This document shows positions 15,565 to 23,851 of a stretch of DNA of 64,000 nt, piece after piece. Position 1 is the first letter of the stretch, and every line of letters starts with the position of its first letter. A program made the translations under genes and the position numbers. Origin of the DNA: Arthrobacter sp. MAHUQ-56 (GTDB lineage Bacteria; Actinomycetota; Actinomycetes; Actinomycetales; Micrococcaceae); assembly GCF_019710585.1 (NCBI RefSeq), contig NZ_JAIFZQ010000017.1:124001-188000 (forward strand), given 5' to 3'. The notes below the pieces were generated by a model. That model made no database searches and was not told the DNA's origin. It saw only the letters and a list, made by a program, of their open reading frames with translations.

Positions 15565-18386
15565 TTATCCTTTCGGCGTCACCTGGAGCCGGCCGAAAGA
15601 GACCTGTTCGCCGTTCTTGTTCAGGACCACGACGTCGTCGCGGCCGTTTTGGACGTCGGCGGGCAGGATGAATTCCAGCGTGTTGTCGGTGGTGGGGAAG
15701 ATCCAGCCGAGCCGATAGCTGTGCTTGTTGAGGTAGACGTAGTACCACTGCCCGTAGTCGAGTCCCTTGAGGACCACCTTCTGGCCGTTCCGGTACTTGT
15801 CCAGGGTTCCGAGATCGGACGGCGGCGTCTGGCCGTCGAAGTCCTGCACCGTCAAAGCCGGCATGGTGTCGGGCTGGGCGGGCTGGAGGTCGAGCTGGAT
15901 GCCGGCGCCCGTCACAGTGACCGTTACGTGCTTGGAGCCGTTGTCCGCGGCGGCCTCGAAGCTGACGGGCCCCAGTTGTCCGGCTGCGATGTCGGGCCCG
16001 GTGAGTACGTGGTCCCGGGTGGTGGTTACGCTGCTGCCGGCGGCGAGGAGGGCTTCGCTGATGCCGGCGTCCGGGGAGGTTACTCCGGTCAGGGCCACGT
16101 TGCCGGCATTGCCCAGGGTGTAGGTGTAGGTAACGGTGTCACCTACGGAGGCGTATCGGTCGGCGTCGTTGTCGGTCCATTTTACCGCGACGGTGCCTTC
16201 GAGCCTGGCGTCGCGGATCTTCAGGTCCACCTCTCCGCCGTTGACGGCATAGGTCCGGGTGGTCTGGCCTGCGGCGCTGACCTCCCACGAGGTGTCCGGG
16301 ACGAAGAAGCCCTGTGCTGCTTCCTCGGCGGTGACGGTATGGCGGGGCGTCGCGCAGGTATACGACTGGCCGGCGGGCAGTACGCTGTACCGGCAGTTCC
16401 CGGGACCGTCCGGCACGAACGGGCTGAAGTTGCCCGAGGTGGGCATCACCTTCTCCACCAGGGGGCTGGTGTTGGTGACATCGAACTTATAGGGGAAGGC
16501 TTCCCCCGCGCTGTACGGCTGCGCGGCCAGGTCACGGCCGGCGTCGTTGCGGCTGCCCATGATGTTCGCGGCCACCAGGCCGTCGCGCAGTGCCACGGCG
16601 GCGCCGGTGAAGGTGACCATCGTGGTGAGCGACGGCGTGGCGCTGGCCGTGATGCTGAAAGTTGCCTGGGGCACGAAGTAGCCGCGGGAGATGTCCTCGG
16701 CCGTCACCGTGTGCCTGGCTGTGGTGCAGGTATAGGAGGCGCCGGCGGCCAGGTTGCTGTACCGGCAGTTGGGGGCCGACGGCGGCAGGAACCCGGCGTC
16801 GAAGGTACCGGATATGGGCACGGAGTTTGCGGTGACGTTGGCCGTGCTCTTGACGTTGAAGGTGTAGCTGAGCACGTCGCCAACCTGGTACGGGCTGGCC
16901 GCGACGTCGCGGTCCTGTGCGGAACCGCTGATGGTGAGGCCCACCTGCGGTGCGACCGGGACGGTGGCCGTGAAGGTGGCCTGCGAAACCCGGCCGTCCG
17001 CCGTCGTGAATGCGGCGTTGAGGTTTTGCGGGCCGCTGGCACTGGGGTGACGGCCACCTGTTTGGTGGCCCCGGGTGCGGTGGTGACTGCGGGAACGCTT
17101 AGCGGGGCGCAGGCGTAGTTCAGCCATGCGTCGTCGAACGTGGCGAAGGGCATGTTGTCCGTGTAGTTGGCTTCGTACAGGACGCCGAACCGGCCGTCGT
17201 CGAGCCGGGTCACTGTGGAGTAAGCGGAGAAGCCGGAGCGGATGGTGCGCACGCCCGGCCAGGTGGCGCCGTCGTCGCAGGACACCCGGGCGGAGACGTT
17301 CTCCCGCGCGGTCTTGGAGTTGGCGTTGGTGAAGATCAGTTTCTTGGCGTCTGCCGATCCCTGCGGGGCGTGGGGGAACATCCGGGCGATGGAACCGTTG
17401 TTGGCGGGGTCCGGCAGTTCGGTGTCCTGCGTTACCGGCCCGTAGGTGGCGCCGCCGTCGGTGGAAACCGCCACCTTCCGGTAGCCCTGGTTGGCGTTGT
17501 CCCGGGAGTTGAGCAGGACCCGCCCGTCGGAAAGTTCCACGGTCTTGTTCTCATCCATCCGGTCGCCCACGTTGGCGCCCTTGTGCCAGGTGGCGCCGTG
17601 GTCGTCGGAGTAGACGCTGTAGGCCTGGATGAGGTTGCTGCCGTCAGCCTGGCGGACGTCGCCGGCGTACTGCTGGATCAGGCGGCCCTTGTAGGGACCG
17701 TACTTGAGCTGGATCCCTTCGCCGGAGGAGGCGAAGTTGGAGCGGACGTCGCCCGCCACGGGACTGGTCTTGCTGGTGCCCGGCTTGGTGACCTCGGTGA
17801 TCAGGCGGGGCTGGCTCCAGGTGGCGCCGCCGTCGGACGATTCAATGACTGGGGACGAAATGACGTTCCTGTCCGCATCACCATTTCCGAACTGGCTGCC
17901 GCCGAAGCCCTGGTCTTTCGAGTAGACGAAGAACGCGAAGACCTTCCCGGCCTCGGCGTCGTAAATGTAGGACGGATCGCTGTAGCCGTATTTCGGGCCG
18001 GTGGCATCGGCCACGTGCCCGGCGGCGATGACCTGCACGGGTCCCCAGGTCCGGCCGCCATCGGTGCTGCGGCGCTGCACGATCGAGTTGGGGTTGGGGG
18101 CGTCGGCCGCGCTGCCTGGCCTGCCGTCCCATGCGGCGAGGACCACGCCATTGCCCAGGTATGCCAGGGCGGGGATCCGGTAGAAGAAATTGGCGGCGGT
18201 TCGGTCCGCTGCGAGGTTGGTCTCCTGGAAGCTGCCCGGCGGCGCGGTCGGGCTCGTGGACGGGATGGGGGCCGCCTGGGCCGGCAGCCCGGTTCCAGCG
18301 AGTAGGGCCAGGACCAGGGCGCCTGTGCCCGTTGCCTGTCCCACTGATCTTTTCCTGGTTCTCTTGGTGCTGATTCGCAAACCCAT
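15565..18386 (-). pseudogene. nanH: Secreted multidomain sialidase (exo-alpha-sialidase), frameshifted
   Basis: Two overlapping frames together give one sialidase of about 940 residues. From Met at 18386 (a TTG at 18416 is an alternative): a basic start and a signal peptide (GALVLALLAGTGLPAQA, cut before APIP), then a six-bladed catalytic domain to about residue 425 with FYRIPALA (the RIP arginine) and five Asp boxes (STDGGRTWG, SSDGGATWS, SDDHGATWH, STDGGATYG, SCDDGATWP). At about 17044-17047, in a run of four G on the plus strand, the frame shifts as if one base were missing. The second frame continues with PSASGPQNLNAAF and three beta-sandwich repeats, two of them near-identical (NCRYS...AGxSYTC...RHTVTAE...GFVP). 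No cell-wall anchor motif is seen. A sequencing error in the homopolymer is possible; otherwise the product is a truncated catalytic domain with an aberrant Arg/Ser/Pro-rich tail ending near 16704. Confidence 0.85.
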
Positions 18387-18464
18387 GCCCTTTCTGGACG
18401 CCGCAGTGCGGCTCAAGTGGAGGTGAACGCCGCCGCGGATGTCCGCACTGTGATTCTTGCTACA

Positions 18465-18476
18465 TACGACGTCCTA
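18465..18476. promoter_or_regulatory. Palindrome between the sialidases, candidate NanR operator
   Basis: TACGACGTCCTA differs from the palindrome TAGGACGTCCTA at one position. It lies about 80 nt upstream of the secreted sialidase start and 40 nt upstream of the second sialidase. Related sites are at 18517-18528, 21188-21199 and 32392-32403. Confidence 0.5.
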
Positions 18477-18516
18477 CGACCATATGGCACACTCCTCAGG
18501 AAAGCTAGACTGAAGA

Positions 18517-18528
18517 TGTGACGTCCTA
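18517..18528. promoter_or_regulatory. Second, weaker NanR-like half-palindrome at the start of sialidase 2
   Basis: TGTGACGTCCTA keeps the right half (GACGTCCTA) of the TAGGACGTCCTA consensus and overlaps the GTG start codon. A TAGACT -10-like box ends at 18511, so transcription could begin almost at the GTG. The site would then sit on the transcription start. Confidence 0.35.
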
Positions 18529-20221
18529 CCTATCACCCCGGTTAGCCCCTGCCCGCCCCACTGTTGAGCACGTCCTGGCCACCCGAGGCCGCGGCGGATA
18601 CCGGCAATACCGCATTCCGGCGCTCGCCGTCACCGCAGAGGGAACGCTCCTTGCCGCCTATGACGGCAGGCCCAATCTGGACGACCTGCCCAGCCCCATC
18701 GACCTGCTGGTCCGGCGCAGCACGGACAGCGGAGCCACCTGGGGCGGCCAGGAGGTGGTCCGGCGCGGGACCGGTTTGGAAGGTTTCGGCGATCCCAGCC
18801 TGCTGGTGGACGCCGAAACAGGCTGCATCTTCCTGTTCCATGCCGCCGGCACCCGCGCCGGGTTCTTCGAGTCGACCACGGGAATGGACGCAGACGACGA
18901 GTCCGTCCAGCACTGCGACCTCAGCTGGTCCGACGACGACGGAGTCACCTGGCATCACCGGCGGCTCACCGCGGAGCTGAAGGGCAGCATCCCCGCGGGT
19001 CGGGACATCACTGGCATGTTCGCCGCAGCCGGGCAGGGGATCCAGATCCACACCGGCCCGCTCCGGGGCCGCCTGGTCCAGCAGTTCGTGCTGCTGTGCG
19101 GGGGCAAAATCATGGCCGCCTCCGCCTACAGCGACGACCACGGGGACAGCTGGAGGTTCGGGGAGCTCATCGGCGCCGGGACCCATGGCGCCGCGCCGAA
19201 CGAGAACAAGGTGGCGGCCCTGGCCGACGGGAGCCTGCTCCTGCACAGCCGGGCCATGCCGCGCCGGCTAGCTGCCACCTCCAGCGACGGCGGGCAGAGC
19301 TGGAGCGCGTTGGTTCCCGTTGCGGACCTCCCGGACCCGAGTGACAATGGATCGCTAGCCCGTTTTGACGGCTTGCCGGCGGTGAAGGGCCTCGCCATAC
19401 CGCCCACGGACGGGTGGCTGGTGGCCACCAACAACCAGGACACCGCCCTCCGGCGGAACACGGTGCTCAGTCTCTCCACCGACAACGGCAAGACCTGGCG
19501 CGCCGGGCTGGTCCTGTGCGCGGGCAGTTCCGCCTACTCCACGGCCACCCGATTGCCGGACGGCAACATCGGCGTACTGTACGAGCGCCAGGGATACCGG
19601 GAGATCGTGTTTGCCTCGGTTCCGCCGGGGCAGTTGACGGAACAGCTTGCCGCAGTCCCCGTCCAGGCAGACACAGAGCCGGAGCGCGGCCTCGCGTTCG
19701 ACATGGAACTCCGCTCCGTCACGCCGGGCCTGCCGTCCGAATGGCAGAACGTGGGCGAGTTCCATGTCATGGCAGAAGATGGGGGCGACTGGGGGCCGGC
19801 GTCGAAGGAGATCGGCCAGGGCTACTCAGCCGGGCAGGTCCAGGTCCTTGGCACCCGGGAGGCGCAGGACCTCAACTACGGTCCTATCGTCCCGGGCTAC
19901 AAGGCGGGCGACATCCTGGCGTTCACCGGCAGGGCGAGGAACGACGGCGGCACAGCAGTCACGCAGGTCCGGCTCGCCGGGCCCGGGGCCGAGGCTTTTC
20001 CCGCCACCGATCTGCCACCGGGCGGAGAGGCACTCTACTTCAACCCCTCGTACACAGTCACGGCTGCGGACATGGAGAAGGACGTCCTGGAACTCGTCTA
20101 CGCGATGGAGTGGCAGTGCACCGGTTCCCTGGTGCGGCTGTCGCGGATCTTCCGGTTCGACGTCGCCACCGGTGACGTCACCGTGGTTGATTCCCCTCCA
20201 CCAGGGTGCACATCTGCCTGA
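18518..20221 (+). CDS. Sialidase without signal peptide
   Basis: A 567-residue exo-alpha-sialidase paralogous to the neighbouring secreted one. QYRIPALAV carries the RIP arginine; five Asp boxes are visible (STDSGATWG, SDDDGVTWH, SDDHGDSWR, SSDGGQSWS, STDNGKTWR). After the catalytic domain (to about residue 385) follows one immunoglobulin-like domain (AGDILAFTGRARNDGGTA; TVTAADMEKDVLEL) similar to the repeats of the secreted enzyme. No signal peptide or membrane segment precedes the catalytic domain, so it appears cytoplasmic or exported by another route. No Shine-Dalgarno sequence precedes the GTG at 18518, and a TAGACT box lies 7 nt upstream, so a leaderless mRNA is likely. Its 3' end overlaps the convergent DUF4862 gene by 44 nt. 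Confidence 0.9.
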   Translation: MTSYLSPRLAPARPTVEHVLATRGRGGYRQYRIPALAVTAEGTLLAAYDGRPNLDDLPSPIDLLVRRSTDSGATWGGQEVVRRGTGLEGFGDPSLLVDAETGCIFLFHAAGTRAGFFESTTGMDADDESVQHCDLSWSDDDGVTWHHRRLTAELKGSIPAGRDITGMFAAAGQGIQIHTGPLRGRLVQQFVLLCGGKIMAASAYSDDHGDSWRFGELIGAGTHGAAPNENKVAALADGSLLLHSRAMPRRLAATSSDGGQSWSALVPVADLPDPSDNGSLARFDGLPAVKGLAIPPTDGWLVATNNQDTALRRNTVLSLSTDNGKTWRAGLVLCAGSSAYSTATRLPDGNIGVLYERQGYREIVFASVPPGQLTEQLAAVPVQADTEPERGLAFDMELRSVTPGLPSEWQNVGEFHVMAEDGGDWGPASKEIGQGYSAGQVQVLGTREAQDLNYGPIVPGYKAGDILAFTGRARNDGGTAVTQVRLAGPGAEAFPATDLPPGGEALYFNPSYTVTAADMEKDVLELVYAMEWQCTGSLVRLSRIFRFDVATGDVTVVDSPPPGCTSA

Positions 20222-21083
20222 GGCGGTCCACCCGCTGGCTGGCGGTAAGCCCAACGGGCGGCAGGCCGATCTTGAAACCAAGCACGGGAACCGGACCGGC
20301 AGCCGCGAGGCACCGCTGGATCTCAGCGCGGTTGAGCAGTGAGCTCTGCGGCGTGCCGTCCACCTCCACCGGCGGGAGGTGCGCGTCGATCCACGGATAG
20401 CCGAACTCCGTCTCTACGGATGAACACCCCGAAAACATGACCCCTGCCAGGACGCCCGCCGCACGGGCCTGCGCGATGTGCTCCGCGGCAGTGCCGGGAT
20501 TCCGGGTTTCAATGACCGACCGGGCCCAGTTGACGACCAGGCCAGCCGGGACCGCTGCATCGAGCTGGAGGGAATGAAGCACATCCACCTCTTCGGCGAA
20601 GGCGAGGAACCCTTTCTCCGGCCTGCTGTCGGACCTGGGCGCGTCGCAGTGCTCCACCAGCACCCGTGTGGAGCCCCAGTCCCAGTCGAGGACCTCCTTG
20701 AGGGACTCCCTGAACATCGGTGCGGACGCCCCGGGATACGGCGCCGAGTGCAACTCGACGGCCTCCACCGCATGTCCCTCACCTTCGAGGCTCCGTACGT
20801 ATGCATGGATTCCGGCCACGAAGTCGAGGGCTTCCCGCCTGCCAGCGGCGTCCGGGGAAGCCAGGCCGAAGGTTGGCGACCCACCCAGCCGCTGCATGGT
20901 GCCGGGGATGGAGGTCACCACCGCGGACCAGCCCCGCGGCGCCCCCGCCGGCCATCCCCCGCCACCGTAGGGACCAAAGGGGAGCTCCAGCCCGCGGATC
21001 GAGGGAAGCGCTCCGAGGCCTTCGTAGAACTGCTCCCGCAGTTCACTTGGCTGGGCGGCGTAGGCACCGATGATCAAAGACAT
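20178..21083 (-). CDS. DUF4862 family protein of the sialic-acid locus
   Basis: A 301-residue soluble protein from ATG at 21083 with GGAG 7 nt upstream. I recognise it as resembling DUF4862, a family of unknown function. Segments such as ELPFGPYGGGGW, VLVEHCDAPRSD, VVNWARSVIETRN and AGVLAGVMFSGCSS suggest a TIM-barrel fold related to sugar isomerase/epimerase-like proteins, with His/Asp/Glu residues at strand ends. It lies divergent to the siaE operon, whose promoter carries a NanR-like site, and overlaps the sialidase 2 gene tail to tail. Inference: it acts on a sialic acid or a derivative; the reaction is unknown. Confidence 0.85.
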   Translation of the reverse strand: MSLIIGAYAAQPSELREQFYEGLGALPSIRGLELPFGPYGGGGWPAGAPRGWSAVVTSIPGTMQRLGGSPTFGLASPDAAGRREALDFVAGIHAYVRSLEGEGHAVEAVELHSAPYPGASAPMFRESLKEVLDWDWGSTRVLVEHCDAPRSDSRPEKGFLAFAEEVDVLHSLQLDAAVPAGLVVNWARSVIETRNPGTAAEHIAQARAAGVLAGVMFSGCSSVETEFGYPWIDAHLPPVEVDGTPQSSLLNRAEIQRCLAAAGPVPVLGFKIGLPPVGLTASQRVDRLRQMCTLVEGNQPR

Positions 21084-21145
21084 TGGAACTCCATTCGAAA
21101 AAGAGGTACTTGGCAGACGCACGCCGCTGAGGTGTTTTAGTCCAC

Positions 21146-21199
21146 TTGACGCTCGCTGTGATCGCACTTACAGTTTTCACTACGAGCTAGGACATCCTA
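21146..21199 (+). promoter_or_regulatory. Promoter and NanR-like operator of the sialic-acid transport/catabolism operon
   Basis: TTGACG (21146-21151) and TACAGT (21169-21174) are spaced by 17 nt, a good vegetative promoter. The perfect-arm palindrome TAGGACATCCTA (21188-21199) starts about 7-8 nt past the expected transcription start, a repressor position. It is the best copy of the motif shared with the two sialidases and the esterase gene. Confidence 0.65.
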
Positions 21200-21232
21200 C
21201 ATCCGATAAACATCTTCTGAACGGTGAGGCAT

Positions 21233-22873
21233 ATGAACAACATCAAGAACCTGCCGCTGGTCAATGACGCCAGCCGCCGGAACTTCCTGAAGCTCGGCGG
21301 GGCCATGGGCCTTGCTGCAGCCTTCGCCAGCTCCCTGTCCGCCTGTGGGGGACCCGCGGCCACCACCACCGGCGCAGCTGAGAACACCTCCCCCATCAAC
21401 AAGGACCTCACTATTGAGGCCGGCATCTCCTACGCCCTCTCCACAGGTTTCGACCCCATCTCCTCCTCCGGCGCCACCCCCATGGCCGCTAACCTGCACA
21501 TCTTCGAGGGCCTGATCGAGCTGCATCCGGCAACCCGCGAGCCCTACAACGCCCTGGCCGCTGCCGACCCCAAGATGGTCAATGACACCACTTACCAGGT
21601 GGCCATTAGGGACGGAGCGACGTTCCATGACGGGAGCCCGGTGACCGCTGACGATGTGGTGTTTTCGTTCACCCGCGTCATGGACCCCGCAAATAAGTCC
21701 CTGTTCTCGCAGTTCATCCCGTTCATCAAGGAAGTCAAGGCGCTCGATGCCAAGACGGTGGAGTTCATCCTCAAGTACGCCTTCCCCGGCTTCGGACCGC
21801 GCATCTCCGTAGTAAAGGTAGTACCGAAGGCCCTCACCAACTTCCCGGTGGGCTCAGACCAGCTGAAGTCCTTCGATGCCAAGCCTGTTGGAACCGGCCC
21901 CTACAAACTGATCTCGGCCGTCAAGGACGACAAGATCATCTTCGAGGCCAACCAGGCCTACAACGGACCCATGCCGGCACTGGCCAAAGGCATGACCTGG
22001 CTCCTTCTATCGGACGCCGCCGCCCGGGTCACCGCCATGCAGTCCGGCCGCGTCCAGGCCATCGAAGACGTCCCCTACCTGGACATGCAGGGGCTTAAGT
22101 CCGCTGCCACCGTTGAATCCGTGCAGTCCTTCGGCTTGCTGTTCCTGATGTTCAACTGCAACGCCGCCCCCTTCAACAACAAGCTGGTCCGCCAGGCCCT
22201 GCACTACGGCCTGGACAAGGACTCCATTATCAAGAAGGCCCTGTTCGGCAACGCCAAGCCAGCCAGTTCGTACTTCCAGGAAGGCCACCCGGACTACGTC
22301 AAGGCCAAGAACGTCTACACCTACGATCCCAACAAGGCAGCCGACCTCCTCAAGCAGGCCGGCGTGACCAGCCTCGAGTTTGAACTCCTCACCACGGACA
22401 CCGCCTGGGTCAAGGACGTGGCACCCCTGATGCTCGAGTCCTGGAACAAGATCCCCGGCGTCAAGGTGACCCTGAAGAACCTGCAGTCCGGCGCCTTGTA
22501 CACGGACCGCGTGGGTAAGGGTGACTACACGGTTGTTGCCGCTCCGGGCGATCCTTCCGTCTTCGGCAATGACGCTGACCTGCTGCTGAGCTGGTTCTAC
22601 GCCGGTGACACCTGGATGAAGAACCGTGCCTTTTGGGGCGACACCCCGGAACGGGCACAGCTGGTGGACTTGATGGCCAAGGCGGGCCAGGCCACAAGGG
22701 AAGAGGCCAAGAAGCTCACGGGCGAGATCGTGGATCTCGTCTCCGAGGAAGTCCCCCTCTACCCGTTGTTCCACCGCCAGCTTCCCAGCGCCTGGGATGC
22801 CAAGAAGCTCAGCGGCTTCAAGCCCCTTCCCACCACCGGAGTGTCCTTCGTTGGTGTGGGCCGTACCGCTTAG
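21233..22873 (+). CDS. siaE: Sialic-acid ABC transporter substrate-binding lipoprotein (DppA/OppA family)
   Basis: A 546-residue solute-binding protein of the extracellular family 5. The N-terminus carries a twin-arginine motif ([10 protein letters not shown]) followed by a hydrophobic segment and lipobox-like LSAC, so it is probably a Tat-exported lipoprotein. [20 protein letters not shown] and the [16 protein letters not shown] block are typical of peptide/nickel binding proteins. A GTG lies 9 nt earlier; the ATG at 21233 is preferred but the GGTGAGG in front is very close. It heads an operon with two permease genes, two ATPase domains and nanA-nanK-nanE-nagA, the order known for Corynebacterium glutamicum SiaEFGI. 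The assignment to N-acetylneuraminate rests on this context. Confidence 0.9.
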   Translation: MNNIKNLPLVNDASRRNFLKLGGAMGLAAAFASSLSACGGPAATTTGAAENTSPINKDLTIEAGISYALSTGFDPISSSGATPMAANLHIFEGLIELHPATREPYNALAAADPKMVNDTTYQVAIRDGATFHDGSPVTADDVVFSFTRVMDPANKSLFSQFIPFIKEVKALDAKTVEFILKYAFPGFGPRISVVKVVPKALTNFPVGSDQLKSFDAKPVGTGPYKLISAVKDDKIIFEANQAYNGPMPALAKGMTWLLLSDAAARVTAMQSGRVQAIEDVPYLDMQGLKSAATVESVQSFGLLFLMFNCNAAPFNNKLVRQALHYGLDKDSIIKKALFGNAKPASSYFQEGHPDYVKAKNVYTYDPNKAADLLKQAGVTSLEFELLTTDTAWVKDVAPLMLESWNKIPGVKVTLKNLQSGALYTDRVGKGDYTVVAAPGDPSVFGNDADLLLSWFYAGDTWMKNRAFWGDTPERAQLVDLMAKAGQATREEAKKLTGEIVDLVSEEVPLYPLFHRQLPSAWDAKKLSGFKPLPTTGVSFVGVGRTA

Positions 22874-22894
22874 CCACACCAACCGGAGACTACA

Positions 22895-23851
22895 TTGACC
22901 ACGATTTTGCGCCTCCTGGGCCGGAGGCTGGCAGCCCTGCCACTGATGGTCCTGGGCATTACCTTGCTCGTGTTCCTCGTGCTGCAGGCCGCCCCCGGAG
23001 ACCAGGCGAGCAGCGCCCTGGGCGAAGGGGCAAGCGAGGAAGCCAAAGAGCAGTACCGCCAGGCCAACGGCCTGAACGATCCCCTGCTGCTGCAGTACTT
23101 CCGCTTCCTCGGCAAGCTCCTCCAGTTCGACTTGGGGGTTACTACTCCCCCGGCCAAGTCCGTGGCAAGCATGATCGGCTCAGCGTTCCCCCTGACGCTG
23201 CAGCTGACGTTCCTGGGCGTCATCATCGCCGTCGTGGTCTCCTTGGTCTTCGGCATCATCGGCGCACTGTACCGGGACAAGTGGCAGGACCAGCTGGTGC
23301 GGGTTTTCTCCATCGCCGCAGTGGCGACGCCGTCATTCTGGCTAGGCATCCTGCTGATCCAATGGTTCGCACTGGGCCCGGCACCGATGTTCCCGTCCGG
23401 CGGCATCGCCACCCCCGAGTCCGGCTTTGGCGGCTGGCTCAACTCCATGGCCCTGCCCGCACTGGCACTCGGCATCCCGGTCTCGGCTTCCCTCATCAGG
23501 GTGGTGCGCACCTCCATGGTCGAGGAGCTGGACCGGGACTACGTGCGGACAGCCATCGGCAACGGTGTCCCCTACCGTGAAGTGGTCTCCAAGAACGTGC
23601 TCCGCAACGCGCTGGTTACCCCGGTAACCGTCCTTGGACTGCGGATCGGCTACCTGCTGGGCGGCGCCGTCGTGATTGAAATGATCTTCGCGCTGCCCGG
23701 CATGGGCCAACTGATCCTCAACGGCATCACCAACCTGGACGTGAACTTGGTGCAGGGCGTGGTGCTGACCATCTCCGTCACCTTCGTCCTGGTGAACATC
23801 GCCGTGGACCTTCTCTACCTGCTCATCAACCCCCGAATCAGGACCGTGTGA
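22895..23851 (+). CDS. siaF: Sialic-acid ABC transporter permease (DppB family)
   Basis: A 318-residue permease with TTG start and CCGGAG upstream. Six membrane segments are visible, with the family-typical first segment and APGDQAS loop, and the coupling loop DRDYVRTAIGNGVPYREVV followed by NVLRNALVTPVTVLG. It overlaps the following gene by 4 nt (GTGA). In the operon it pairs with the permease domain of the following fusion protein. Confidence 0.93.
   Translation: MTTILRLLGRRLAALPLMVLGITLLVFLVLQAAPGDQASSALGEGASEEAKEQYRQANGLNDPLLLQYFRFLGKLLQFDLGVTTPPAKSVASMIGSAFPLTLQLTFLGVIIAVVVSLVFGIIGALYRDKWQDQLVRVFSIAAVATPSFWLGILLIQWFALGPAPMFPSGGIATPESGFGGWLNSMALPALALGIPVSASLIRVVRTSMVEELDRDYVRTAIGNGVPYREVVSKNVLRNALVTPVTVLGLRIGYLLGGAVVIEMIFALPGMGQLILNGITNLDVNLVQGVVLTISVTFVLVNIAVDLLYLLINPRIRTV

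Noticed and set aside
15544-17118. 524-codon plus-strand frame opposite the sialidase C-terminal domains
   Set aside because: Gly/Val-rich repeat composition mirrors the complementary beta-sandwich repeats; no motif or ribosome-binding site.
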